Assembly (NCBI RefSeq): GCF_030272615.1
Contig: NC_081407.1
Location: forward strand, 440,787,213 to 440,851,212
Origin: Cryptomeria japonica
Lineage: Eukaryota > Streptophyta > Pinopsida > Cupressales > Cupressaceae
Reading direction: 5' to 3'
DNA: 64,000 nt
Under the pieces are notes generated by a model that saw nothing but the letters and a program-made list of their open reading frames with translations, was not told the origin of the DNA and did no database searches. This document shows, piece after piece, positions 13,007 to 24,819 of the stretch (positions are counted from its first letter, which is position 1; each line of letters begins with the position of its first letter). Position numbers and translations under genes: made by a program.

Positions 13007-15898
13007 TTATGCAAAGGATTGGATCAAAGGGATCAAAGGATGAAAAATATGCATTGGATAATGGATAGGGTATTGGAAGAATTGGGCTTCAGTGGACAGA
13101 AATGTTGGCAAGATCGACATTGGCACACACCTTGATGGGTGGTGGATTGATGGAGGAAAAATGGATCTCAGATTGTGAGATTTGGATGGAGGAATAGATT
13201 GGGATTTTGGGACATAAGGGCCCAAAATGGATGAAGAAGGTGATGGAGGAAAAAATTTGAGAGGGTTGGATGGAGGAATAGCAACTTTGGATGCCAAGTT
13301 GGATGTTTCTTTAGGCTTTTGTGCTTCAAGGAGCCGCTTAGGGATCCACATGGTTTTTGATTTTTCATGCTTTTGTGGTTCCTTGGAGTGCATTGCTTGC
13401 ACAAGGGATTTAGGAACCCATATATATTTTGACTTTGCTTTATTTTGCTCAGTGGGCCTTTGTGGCCTTTTGGATATTTTTTTTTCTTTATAGATCATAT
13501 TGTTCTTTGTTTTGACATGTTGATTATATTGGACATGTTGATCCTTGAATACATGTGGATTGCTAGACTTATGACATTTATACTTGGCATCCAAATTGCT
13601 TGGAGGGGGAAAGGAATGCATGGATGGATATGAATGAAATGGACTTCTTTTGGATTGATGAAATTTACTCAAGGATGTGTGCCTTTGTTGACCTTGCATA
13701 GAGGACAAAGGGATATAAGGACCTAAGATGGATGGAAGGTATGATGGGGAAGGGATATGTTTTGATTTTGATGGAGGGATACCAATGTCTTGAGAGTGAG
13801 TTGTGTAGACATGACCCTTAAGATCTTCTTTGACATGAAGGGATTCTTGCTTATGAAGGTCTACTCCTTCGCCTTTATGAATATTTTGACTTGTAGGATA
13901 CTCTTTTCTTTGGGAAGAAGACACGAGTCCATTATGAGGTGGATATGATAGGAGAGAAATAATGAGATCTTGAAGTGGATCAGATTGCACCAAAGTGGAA
14001 GAACCCATTATGCATGTCAAGGGTTCATGAACATCTTGCACTGACATGTTAGAATCATGAGGGGGATTCGGATCATGAGGGGGACTAGGATTGTGTGGTG
14101 GACATGGTTCAATGATAGGCTCTTCAAGAGATGGAATGGGAGAAATAATGGGATCATCACAAGAAATGAGATCATGGAGTGTATATGGAGCATTAGTACA
14201 AGGAGATGGAGGAACAAGTGGATCTTGTGGAGGATTTGAAGGAATAATTTGATCTTGACAAGGAGGAAGATCATTGGAATCCTCTTTAAAGGTGCTTTTT
14301 TCTTGACTTTCAATGGGATCATCGGAAAGGATGGAAAGGATATCTTGATCTTTCTTAGGAAGTGGAATGCCAATGGGATTTGAAAGGACATTTTTTTCAT
14401 GAAATGGAAGGGGATCATTTGGGATTGGATGGACTGGGATATCTCGATCTTTCTCGAGGAATGGAGTGTCAATAGGACTTTGGATAGGATGGACAAGAAT
14501 AGGGGAATCATCATGAGTGTTTGGGAACATGGGGTCCTGATCAACAATTGGATGGGATGATAAGGTTTCAAGATCTTGATCTTGATCTATTTCAAGACAT
14601 GTTTCTGCATGCTCTAAATTATCCTCTTGACATGGGGTTGGACTTTGGATATGTATGGAGGATTCTAACAAGGAATCAATGTTTTGGTATGAAGGAAATG
14701 CACTTTGAACATTTGTGATGGATTCTGGTAGGGAATCAATGCTTGAACATGAGGAAGAAGGACTTCGAATGGGGTCCTCTAAAACAGGTAATGGCAATAA
14801 AGTGCATGGTGGCATTGGGTCTTGTATTTCTGAAACATGACAAGGATGTGCATCATGAATTGGATTATCTTGGTAATCAATTATGGATAGCCCTTGGATA
14901 ATTGCATCATTGGGTGTATTGTTTGATGAGGACAATATGGAAGGTTCTTGTGAAACTTCTAAAGGTGTAGGGATAGATGCCACTAGAGAGTCAATTTGTT
15001 TGTGGGGGGATGAGGCATTGCTAGACATAAGTGTATTATTTTGATCTTCCTCAAAGAACTCACTTGGTAATTTCCTGAAGAGCATTGCAATAAAGCCACC
15101 TTTCTTTTGAGGTTTTGACATGGTTGTATCTGGAATTTGAACGTGTTTTTGGTTTGATGTCATGTTTTGATATTGGACTTGGTTCAATTGTTCCGACATG
15201 TTTGAAACTTGGCTTGGTGCATGTTGCAAGTTTTGTTTTTGAATTTGTGATTGTAGTTGTTGACATTGATATGTTGATTGAACTTATTGATATTCCACCA
15301 TTGGTTGAACTATTTGTGGACATTGTATAGTTGGTTGGACATATTGTTGAAATTGAACCATTGGTTGTGTTGGTTGAATATGTTGGACCATTGGTTGTGT
15401 CTGTTGGAAATGTTGAACAACTGGTTGAACCATTGGTTGTGATGGTTGAAAATCTGATTGATAGTAAACACCTTCTTGTTCTTGTTGTGGAGGCACATAA
15501 TGTTGAAATTGTTGTTGTCTCTTTTCTTGAAATTGTTTCATCATCTCTATTTGTGAGAGGAGAGCTGGTATGTCTGATCGTTCGATAAGAGATCTTACAT
15601 CAATTGGCTCAATCTTCGGATTTCGACCTAGAAATTTTTGAAACATTTTGGACATTTGTGATCTATTCTTCTCAATGTTTTTCACTCTTTGTTCCAAAAT
15701 CTCATTTTCTTGAGCTAGCTTCTCCTCTAGTTTTTGTATTTGGAGACTTGTTTCATCATAAAAAGTTTGATCGATATTGCCTTGTTGTTGGGTTGGATAT
15801 AATTGTGATTGCCTTGGATTAAAATTTGATTGCATTGTCGGTTGATACGTCAAACTTTGTTGCATAATTGGTGCTTGAAACCTTGTTTCAATAGACAT
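13007..15898 (-). CDS. Long ORF of the pol-less LTR element (one nonsense codon)
   Basis: From an ATG at 15898 one minus-strand frame runs 963 codons to a stop at 13007, broken only by a TAA at 15284-15286 where a CAA (Gln) is expected in a Gln-rich stretch. No family recognised. In order: Gln-rich N-terminus; a coiled coil (IQKLEEKLAQENEILEQRVK, about residues 50-80); a short globular part (EPIDVRSLIERSDIPALLSQ); Gln/Pro/Val repeats of the form QPMVQ (about residues 150-205); then a long Pro/Ser/His-rich, acidic region of about 450 residues. Near the C-terminus a duplicated motif appears (KYIWVPKSLVQA and KTMWIPKRLLEA), followed by a repeated ILGPY phrase (ILGPYIPLS, ILGPYVPKS). It has no zinc knuckle and no enzymatic motif. 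A structural (gag-like) role is an inference. Near-complete openness in an otherwise decayed region suggests recent activity or selection. Confidence 0.6.
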
Positions 15899-17800
15899 GT
15901 CACTATGCAATGTTTTTGGGATTTTTGATTTTAAAAGGATGATGTATGATATGCAACTAAATGCAAACTAAATAGATGAAAATGCAACCTATGTTTTTGT
16001 TGTTTTTGAAGATTTTGGACAAACTTTTGGAATGCAAATCTAAGAAAGAGACCCTTAGGAAATTGAAATGATGTCTAGACCTCAAAGGACAAAAGGACCA
16101 AGTGACAAAAGGACAAAATGACAATGTCTCCCCTATATGCTTGGATACTAAGCTAGGTTTGACCGAATGACATGGATGACAAAAGTTTGATAAGGTCTAG
16201 ACTTCCTAACAATGACTTAGGGTTTATCAAAGATTTGGATTACTCAAGTATGACAAAACCTAGTTTTGACACTATATGCAAAGGGACAATTACTATGCAA
16301 ATGACCCTAATATGATATGATAATGACCTGAACTTAATGAAGAGACCTAGGGTATGCAAATGTGACCTAATGTTATGAGGACAAAGATGCAAATGCAAAT
16401 GTATGACAATGTCAACTTAAGACAAAACCTAAGGTTGAATTATGAAATGGTGTTACTCTAATGCAAGAGGACACATGTAAATGGATGACCCTTATTGATA
16501 TGCAAAGGAGTATGACCTAGGTGAAACCTAACCTTGGTAGTTGACAATGAATTTGCAAAATGCAAACCTCGGATGAACCTAAATCTAAGTGACATGAATG
16601 TTGAGACAAGATTTTGAAAAATGTTTGACAACCATGTTTGAAGGTGTTTTGAACTTTGTTGAATGAAATACTCTTGTGTTTAACCTTGTTTTGAATCAAT
16701 TTGTCTTGTTTTTTTGAAATGAGACACAACTCAACTTTTGACAAGCAAAGAAGACAAGATATTTTAACTTAGACTCAAGACAATCATGCTCATTCACACA
16801 TTTCTTATGGTAGGTAAGGACAGTAGGTACTCGAGAGGTAGACTCGTTATGAGATTCAAGGAGAATACATAGATGCTTGACCCCACGGGCTCCCCTCCAT
16901 GGCACTCACTTCTCAGGGCAGCCAAGCATCAGTCCCCATGGAAATCTCCCCATGGCGAACTTAGTATCTCTTCCAAGTATCCGAACTTGTCCTTCTCAAG
17001 CAACTAGAAGGATTTTTGGCCTCTAAATACAAGGTGTTTAATAAGGATTTCTATTAAGCGCTACTCCTTGGTGTCACGCAAGCATGATTGAGACATTAAG
17101 CCCACCAAGATACCAAACAAATGTAGTCACGCAAGCATGATTTAGACCATGAGGTCCTACTTAGATGTTGATATGAGAAAGAGTTCAAGGGTCATCACTT
17201 CCCAAGTAACTGCAATTCCCACGTAACCCTTCCTTCAAAGCTTTCGCCCATCAGGTATTTATTTATAGTGAGTTAGAATGCCAAGGTACTTTGGCTATGC
17301 TCACTTTGGGTCATTCCCTTCTCATGATTGTCACTTTCTTGCAAAAGAAAGCAAATGGTTGGGAAGGTAGGCCCTCTAAAGGTAACAAACAATCCATGAC
17401 ATGAGAGTGGTATCGAAGTTCTAGATTTCTAATCACCCTAAGAAGGATGAGAGCATACTCTCCTACTCCAATGTCAAACTCGACAATCAAAGAAAACACA
17501 CATTCATTCCATCCTATTTAGCAATCATACTAGGTGCCTAATTATGAATTACAAACACAAAGTTTAGTTGGAGTACAAGGCAACCTGCAAAATCACCAAG
17601 TTAGAAGTTTGATTTGTTTGATCTTTGACTAGCAAACCTGCATAAAATTCGTTAGTAGTTTCATTTTTGTCTTTGCCATGCGTAATGCCAAGGTGTTGCA
17701 CAAAGAATTAGTACCAAAGAAAAACCAAAATGCAGAAACAAAATGCAAAACAAAGTAATTTGCAAGTAAAAACACTGCTTTTTTACCTCTGTTTCTGGCC

Positions 17801-17968
17801 TTACACAGGTGCAAAATGTCTAACATAGGCGTAGAATGCAGTAACACAGGTGTAGAATGAAGTAAAATAGGTGTAGATCCCTTTGACATAGGCACAGAAG
17901 TCCTTGACATAGGCACAGATTGCTTGACACAGGCACAGATTGCTCCTACACAGGTGCAGAAGTTCTCA
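17801..17968. repeat. Leader minisatellite, period about 21 bp
   Basis: Eight imperfect units on the plus strand such as ttacacaggtgcaaaatgtc, taacataggcgtagaatgca and gacataggcacagaagtcct. It begins about 100 bases inside the primer site of the element. A minisatellite of the same period lies in the same place in the LTR element at 38075. Confidence 0.85.
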
Positions 17969-18057
17969 GAAAGCCTTGAATTACCCTGTTTCTTGGGTTT
18001 TTTACCTACAAATCATCTCAAAAGCACTCAAAAGAATGGTTAGGGGGTTAGTTCATG

Positions 18058-18073
18058 TTGGGTTCACCAATTT
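18058..18073 (-). other. Primer binding site of the pol-less LTR element
   Basis: Reverse complement reads aaattggtgaaccc directly after the LTR end tctaca. The priming tRNA was not determined. Confidence 0.55.
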
Positions 18074-18074
18074 A

Positions 18075-19362
18075 TGTAGATAGGAATTTGGAAATCATCA
18101 AAGCAAGTAGTAAATTGGTCTAGTTCAATCACGAAAACTAAAATGCAGTGATAACAATCCTAAAAACATTCAATGAAAACATGAAGACAAGAGATTCTAA
18201 ATGAAATCTAAGCAAACCAAATGTAGATGTCTCCTTCATGTGGCTCCATTTTCTTTCTTTCTCCTTCAAATTGCTTTGTTTTGTGGATCTCACCTTCATG
18301 TGCATAAACCTAAAATGAAAGCAAGATTGACGAGACGACAACATAAGGGTACTAGAAGCGTGATTGATTTGACCCTTTTGATTGAAGAAATTCATCCAAT
18401 TTATAGACAAATTGGGGAAAAGATCAGATTAGCATGAAAGTGATTCGAATGGAAATTCAAATCAAGAATAGAAAAATTATGACAAGTGTATGACAAATTG
18501 CTATGCAAGGATTTATGACAATTTATGACAATTTATGACAAATTGCTATGCAAGAATTTATGACAAGATTTTGAAATAGAAATAGACATTAGAAGCAATT
18601 AGAAAATTAGGTAAATTAATTAATAATTTCTCATTCATTAATTAATTTAAAAAAATAGGAGGAATTAATTAGCCAATTAAATAAACATTTAATTGTGACA
18701 AGAAGACTTAGGATAAATAAATAAATCATTTATCCTAGAGGGAAAATGGAGAGAAAATGACAAACAAGGTTAAATGAATAAATCATGAAACCCTAGAAGA
18801 TAAATTAGAAATGCAAGGATGACAATTAGGTCTTGATGTAAGATTGATTTGATGTCGATTCAATCATGATTTTGAATTGATACATGATTCGTACTGATAA
18901 GTGATTTGATTGATAAATGTGCCAATTAACGAGGAACAATGACTAATTGATCCAAATTGACATGATTGAGAAGGATGATGATCGATGAAAAGTTGATCGC
19001 AAGATGACAAGATTGAACATAACAATGATCAATGACAAATTGATCGCAAGACGACAAGATTGAAAATAGGACAAAACCCTAATTAGGATTGACGCTGTCC
19101 AAAATGATGACAAATGAGCATGCACATTGATGCGGCAGGATAAGATTGACCAAAATCATGACTGAAGATTATTGTCGACAAGACCAAATTTGAGAGCGAG
19201 ATAAATGAAGAATGCAGAAGAAGGACTCGATGCTCGCAAATGATAAAAACCAAGTGCATGACATAGAAGAAATGTTAATGCGATGCAAAAACCCTAAAAT
19301 AAGGCAATGCGTAAATGTTAAAGTATGACTCTGCAAGCGTTGACCATTTTTAGGTGTCTATA
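18075..19362 (-). repeat. 5' LTR of the pol-less element
   Basis: Pairs with 9678-10966. The outer end reads gtgtctata rather than gtgtctaca, so the terminal CA has decayed to TA beside the TA-rich target. Confidence 0.9.
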
Positions 19363-19439
19363 TATATATATATATACATCATTACAATTGAAAACAAATT
19401 AAATAATATGGGTGATTAATATATTTATACATACACGTT

Positions 19440-22400
19440 TATCTCTTAAACCATATGGCAGATCAATTTCCCTTGGTGTAACATTGGAATCTCCATTATG
19501 ATGAGCTTCTTTAACCAATGAACTACACCTTCCCATGTTAATGAGCGACCAAATTATTAACATCATTCAATCTATACCATCATCCAATAAAGATTGTTTA
19601 TGACATACAAATGTAGTGCATCCCACTCTCGAGCAACTGTAGAAAAAATAACTAGAAATTTACAATTGATGTATATTGAAGATTAAGAATTAATTAACTA
19701 TAATATGTATAAAAACCAAATGTAAAATGTATTCAGATTAGTTTGCATGAACATCCAATAATTACCTCTCACTTTCCTCAATCTACCTTTCCCCATTAGG
19801 TACTCCCCTTTGAATTTTTTAATGGAGTTGGGATCCCAAATGCGATCTACATGGATCTTTTCTGCAAACTTAGGAGGATATTCAGTAATGTACACCATAG
19901 TTTGGTATACTATATATCCCTCCACCATAGAACCCTTAGGATGTTCTCTTCATCAAACCAAAGCCTTCAAAAATTTCAATTGCCTCTCAACCATCCACAT
20001 TAACCTTGTGTGTACAGGTCCACACAATTCAATCTCCTCAACTTGGTGTATGAGCTAGTGTTCTTGTGCATTGAAAATGTTGAAGGTAGACACTTTTGCA
20101 TTTCACACATTAGATAAGGAATTTTTGTCTTCCAATATTTAATATCTTCTTTATGGATTTCTTTAGATGACAACCATCTACAAGTGATTCAAGATGCAAA
20201 TATATTAACGAGAATTAACAAAATAATATATAATATTTTACATAACAAGTAAAAAAAATGGCAAATATAATATCTATTTAACAAATTGAATAAATAACAC
20301 TACTTACCTCATGTATTTTCCAAGATCATATATAACTTTCTTGACATTATTGTTGAAGTGGTCAGGAAGAGATAGAGGTAGAACGTACTGCAACAACAAT
20401 AAAATGATCTTTTCATTGTTTTTCCAAAACTAGTACTAAACATAATACAATGAAAAGTACATGTAATATAAAAATATATTAAAAATATACAAGAACATGA
20501 ATTACCTTAATGAAGGTATTCCAATCATGCATTTTTATCCTTGGCCCAAATTCACTTTTCTTTGTTATGAGATTATTTATGTTCGCAACAAATCCTGTGG
20601 GAAATCAAATTTTTCGTATGACCTCTTTTATAGGATTTCTTTGCTACTCCGTTAATAACCAAGGAAGGGCACTTATATTAATTTGGTCTCTATCTCTATT
20701 TAATTGAATGACATTTTTCATTGCATGATTGGATATCTGAATGTCACTACAAATTTTGACAATTTTTTCTTTGTCACGCCTTCCATCTAATATTTTCCAT
20801 AGCATCTATTATATTCTTTCCAATATGCATAGTATCAAACAAAATGCACAATTTTTAGCTTCTCATAGTAGGGAAACCTACTAAATTGTTTGAGATAACT
20901 TTTTAATCCCTTTGGAAGGTGGTAATTAATGCCTTGGTGACCTTCATGAAGTATATAAGTTTAAAAAGTTAACAATGACAATCATCGTCAATTACAACAT
21001 GAGTAAACAAAACAAAATATAAAAATATAAATTCCAAACATATCATATATGATAGATAAACAATTAGATTGAATGACATTACCTTGATGATTAATTCTAT
21101 TATATTCCAACTTCCATAGGCGAGGTGTTATTCTTCGTGGTTTTGATGTAGTCTCTTCTTTCTCATTGAAAAGATGTTTTAAAGTAGTTCGATACTTATG
21201 ATTTTTGTGGAGGAAGTGCCTATACTCATCAAACACCTTCTTTCCTAAACTTATTGAATGATGAGATTTCATCTTTAGACCACGAATTGGACATGCAAAT
21301 TTTTGCTTTCTTTGAAGACCTGCAAGATCATGTATAATTGGATTAAATATGTTAATTTTTATAATTATATATATTGAATGGATTTTTTGAAAAATGCATG
21401 ATTTATACTTTAAAAAATTAAACATTATTAAAGTGTGCAAGTTGAACATTATAACATACCACAAAAATGTGTTAGCCCTGGGGCATCATGAATTTTCCAT
21501 ACAAGCATTGCATGGAATTGAAATTGTCTTTGTCCTATTGTTAGAGAGACGTCATACATAGTGACACCATTCCATAACTCCAACAACTCATCGATAAGAG
21601 GCTCGATATATACATTCATATCTTTAACTTGGTACTTACCTAGTTGAGTGAACAAAAACATTACTTAATTATTATAACTATTTTACTGCAATATATATAA
21701 TTTATGTGCATGACTATTAAATGAAAAAAATACCTAGAACAATCATTGCCAACATTATGTGCTCCCTCTTTATTGACATCCATGGAGGAATGTTATTGTT
21801 GATAACAAAAACAAGCCACACCGAGTAAATAGATCTCATCTCTCCAAATGGATTGGCACCGTCCGCTGTCGATGAAAGCCTGATATTATGAGGTTCTTCT
21901 TTAAAGTGTGACCATTTTTACTCTATGCTCGTAAATGAAGAACCATCCATAGGAATTCAAAGAATGTCATCTCGACTTCTATTAGGTGCATGGTAATCCA
22001 TAAATTGCGCCAAGCTTTCACACCTAAATAATCGTTGCAAATGTGGAATAATGGGAATATAACGAAGAACCTTGCGAGGCACCTTTTTTGTTAGTTGATC
22101 TATTTGATATATACTAATATGACATTCAGGGAATTCTATTGAAAATCCATGTTGTTTATGATATAGAATATGATCATTGGGACATGCATCTATTGCTTGA
22201 TACTCCATTCCAATATCTTTCATAATGGCAGATAATTCTCGATATGAGCGAGGTAAAATATTTGCTAGTGGTAACAAAAAATCACCTATCAATCTAGAAT
22301 GAAAAAAATAATTTGTTAATATAAAGAATATTAATTGTACATATTTCACCTTTTATTTACTAGTAATGAAATAACAACAAAAATAGATGAAAAAATATAA

Positions 22401-23126
22401 CATATATGATAGACCTTAACATACGTGAGATTTCTATGTTGGATAAACCATTCATAACCTTCAAGTTCACCAACAACAATACAACAAAGAGAAGAGTTGT
22501 TTGGGAGCCTTCGTAAAGGGGCTCATATGCATTCTCAAGTATAGGTAAATCATGAACAACATCAAAGTCATCTTGATCATCATGATCAGCTGCACTAGTA
22601 CTATATGTGTCATGGATCAATGTATTTGTACCATCATCTTCAATTGTGTTTTCTGGTGCATGATCATCTTCTTCCATAGGATCATTATCTTGAGCTTTGA
22701 TATTCACACTTCCATGTTCCTCCACTTGGAAAACCACATTCTCTGGGTCGTGGTAGTCCATATCATGTGCCCTAGGGCACCCCACCTATATAAAAATGAT
22801 CAACATAAATAAACTAGAATCATGATCTCATTAACAAGTGATTTTTTATGTATATAAATTATTTAAACAATATAAACATTTACAAATGAAATCAATATAA
22901 ACACATATAATGAAAAACTTACCAATGGATGATAATCATGCCCCCCTTCAATGTGACCATGTTGCCTAAAATGTTTCTCAGTTGTTGTGGTTAAAAGTAT
23001 TCTAGTCTTTAAGCCCATACAATTTTTGTAGGGACAATAACATTTCCCATCACCTTTTCTTTTCAAGCTAGACCACAATCTAGCAATTGTCTCCTTATTT
23101 TGTTCTTCATTGATATTATCTGACAT
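19440..23126 (-). pseudogene. TNP2 transposase, exons 1-9, minus copy
   Basis: The start ATG at 23126 opens exon 1 (to 22923) with the Transposase-associated domain (WSSLKRKGDGKCYCPYKNC, HGHIEGGHDYHPL). Further exons: 22785-22415 (acidic), 22293-21734, 21639-21460, 21319-21083 (KMKSHHSISLGKKVFDEYRH), about 20985-20506 (Transposase_21 core), about 20391-20310, about 20170-19755 (DUF4218 region, SMVEGYIVYQTMVYI) and about 19640-19440. Intron ends are gt..ag and line up with the plus copy at 42-62 kb. Several exons carry stops and frameshifts, so it is a pseudogene. The last exon lies on the far side of the LTR insertion at 9056-9570. The protein was the DDE-type transposase that cuts and rejoins CACTA ends. 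Confidence 0.8.
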
Positions 23127-23289
23127 GATTTTTCTTCACAGGCAAAAAAATTAGGCTATGGAAAATTCGGTCTATAACCTTCACAAACCAAGCAAAATGA
23201 TGTTGCAAGTACGGAAAACATTGTTCGCGTGATTTTTTATATTATTTACTTGACTAAACCTAAGGGTTTTTTTTTTCTTTTTTTTCTTT

Positions 23290-23600
23290 TTCACTTTTCT
23301 ATTTTTTGTCAGAATTCTGACAAACGTCGGACAAGATTCTGATGACAGTTGGTTTCATTAGAATTTTGACGAATGTCGGGCAAGATTCTGACGACAGTTA
23401 GTTTCGTCAAAATTTTGATGAACATCGAGCAAGATTTAAAAAAAACAAATTTGACACAAATTGTCTCCTAAGATCCAACGAATGTCGGGAAAGATTCCAA
23501 TGAAAGTTGGTTTTGTCGAAATTCCAACGAACGTTGGGCAACATTTAAAAAACTAAATTTGACACAAATTGTCTCCTAAGATCTGAAAAAATGGAAGAAA
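23290..23600. repeat. CACTA subterminal-type direct repeats
   Basis: Units of roughly 65 bases built on gaattctgacaaacgtcgg and gacaagattctgatgacag, with ggtttcgtcaaaattttgac variants, recur about five times; a longer unit with tttgacacaaattgtctcc appears twice (near 23450 and 23560). They stand just upstream of the TNP2 start, where CACTA elements carry motifs bound by their regulatory protein. That role is inferred from position. Confidence 0.6.
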
Positions 23601-24430
23601 TCCCATAGTTTGTCAGAAAATACACCCAAATGAGTTAGTGATAGAAGTAGATATAATGTCTGAACTGGAATACAACATCTACAAATGCTAGAAATCAGTT
23701 CTGGTTATGCTGAAAATGATTTATTGCCTTAGATCTAGAAAACTGCCCCATTTTGCTCTGCTACCAAGTACCAAATCACCAAAACACAAGATGCACATGT
23801 GAAACTATGCTCAATCGCTCCCAAAAACAATTTTGCATCATCACCATCATGTAAAATGATCATCCAAGTCGACATTATATATCCACACAACCAAAATAGA
23901 TCTCCATCATGTTAGCTTCACAAGCTACAAAAATGTGAAACGTGTAGTCTCATGTCGGCTCAATCCAATAATAAATCCATATAACAAACTTAAAAAATAT
24001 GATCACAAGCTTCACATACAATGACACAAACTCCTCGAACACAACACCAATAATAAAAATCATCCCTATAGATCTGAAACACACGTTACCCAACTGATCA
24101 CACAATATTTATGCTCTTCCAGAATCATCGAATATCGGACCAAGAATCATGTACTAGAATCAACACCAGAGGCTGGAATTACAAGGTTATCTGCCTCAAA
24201 CAACCAATCAACCATCCCAATCATCACAATCAAAACTGCATCACTGAAAATGAATTATGCTCACTGAATTTGTACACTGTGTTCACACTCTACCACACTT
24301 ATGCCTAAAGTCAACATGCCTTCCAGTTGATCAAATCAATAGGTACTAGATGGGATTACTAGGATGAGTTTCCATAAATGACAACCCCTAAGTAATATTC
24401 ATGCATCTAATATGACTAGAATAGTTCCTT
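23600..24430. other. Non-coding stretch
   Basis: No gene or repeat recognised. It should contain the outer end of the minus CACTA copy and the LTR of the accessory ORF B element, but neither boundary could be placed. Confidence 0.4.
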
Positions 24431-24440
24431 TTGCCTATGA

Positions 24441-24595
24441 TCTCCCCCTTTGGCATTGATGGCAATACTGTGAAAAATGAAAAGTACTCCAAAATTCCAA
24501 AACTGCAATCAATTTTAAAAAATTTGTACACTCAACTGACTCCCTCTAAGAATGTGCACCATTTTTTACTGCTCTCTCCCCCTTTGACATCAATG
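24441..24595 (-). other. Duplicated polypurine-tract motif of the accessory ORF B element
   Basis: Reverse complement of 24441-24466 reads gccatcaatgccaaaggggg followed by agat; that of 24575-24595 reads ccattgatgtcaaaggggga followed by g. The same pair precedes the 3' LTRs of copia elements 1 and 2, which places the minus-strand ORF B in a copia-type element. Confidence 0.65.
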
Positions 24596-24819
24596 GAAAA
24601 GGGCAGGAATTTGTTAAAACTTATATACAAAAAAATGTGTACAGTGATCTACAAAAACTTGAAAATATCTGTATAAGTTACCTTCAAGGACTTCAGATAT
24701 CCATTCCATCCTCTTAGGAAACAATCCAAAACATTAATTAGGATGCTAAACATATATGAATGAACTTCTAAACCCTTAAGATCTAGTGGAACATATTTTC
24801 CCAAAGCAGTTATTGCATC

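Larger units (their letters stand above)
15911..18074 (-). other. 5' leader of the pol-less LTR element
   Basis: About 2.1 kb between the primer site (plus 18058-18073) and the long ORF. It holds a 21-bp minisatellite (17801-17968). No supported coding frame; the short minus-strand frame at 17629-17916 is partly that repeat translated. Confidence 0.6.
9678..19362 (-). mobile_element. Pol-less LTR retrotransposon with one long ORF
   Basis: Two near-identical direct repeats (9678-10966 and 18075-19362) bound a 7.1-kb interior. The element lies on the minus strand: its LTR reads TGTAGACACCTAAAAATGG at the 5' end and ends in TCTACA. A primer-site-like sequence (attggtgaaccc) follows the 5' LTR and a purine tract (aaagaggggcaaaa) precedes the 3' LTR. 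Flanks are tatat on both sides, consistent with a 5-bp target duplication though inside a TA run. The interior has no protease, integrase or RT motif in any frame, only the ORF at 13007-15898. It sits in an intron of the CACTA TNP2 gene. A non-autonomous (LARD-like) element mobilised in trans is the best reading. Confidence 0.85.
8810..23600 (-). mobile_element. CACTA (En/Spm) element, minus copy, split by LTR element
   Basis: The body is a TNP2-type transposase gene read right to left, 23126 to about 9056, with canonical gt..ag introns, plus a direct-repeat block at 23290-23600 upstream of its start codon that looks like CACTA subterminal repeats. Homology to the plus copy at 42-62 kb runs from just upstream of the start codon to about 8810 (just past the stop), where the two diverge. 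A 9.7-kb LTR element (9678-19362) interrupts a TA-rich intron. The CACTA terminal inverted repeats themselves were not located, so the outer limits are approximate. Confidence 0.75.

Noticed and set aside
14017-14571. 184-residue minus frame overlapping the long ORF
   Set aside because: Out-of-frame shadow of the 13007-15898 ORF; composition (Leu/Ile/Pro/Met) is that expected from shifting a Pro/Ser-rich frame.
13007-15898. Reading the long ORF as env or as a host gene
   Set aside because: No signal peptide or transmembrane segment is evident, and it lies between matching LTRs, so a host gene is unlikely; gag-like is only a possibility.
17801-17968. CRISPR-like array
   Set aside because: Units are contiguous and diverged, with no constant repeat and variable spacers; plant nuclear context. 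It is a minisatellite.
20743-20760. cactaca as a CACTA terminus
   Set aside because: It lies within the matched TNP2 exon region of the minus copy, not at an element end, and has no partner.
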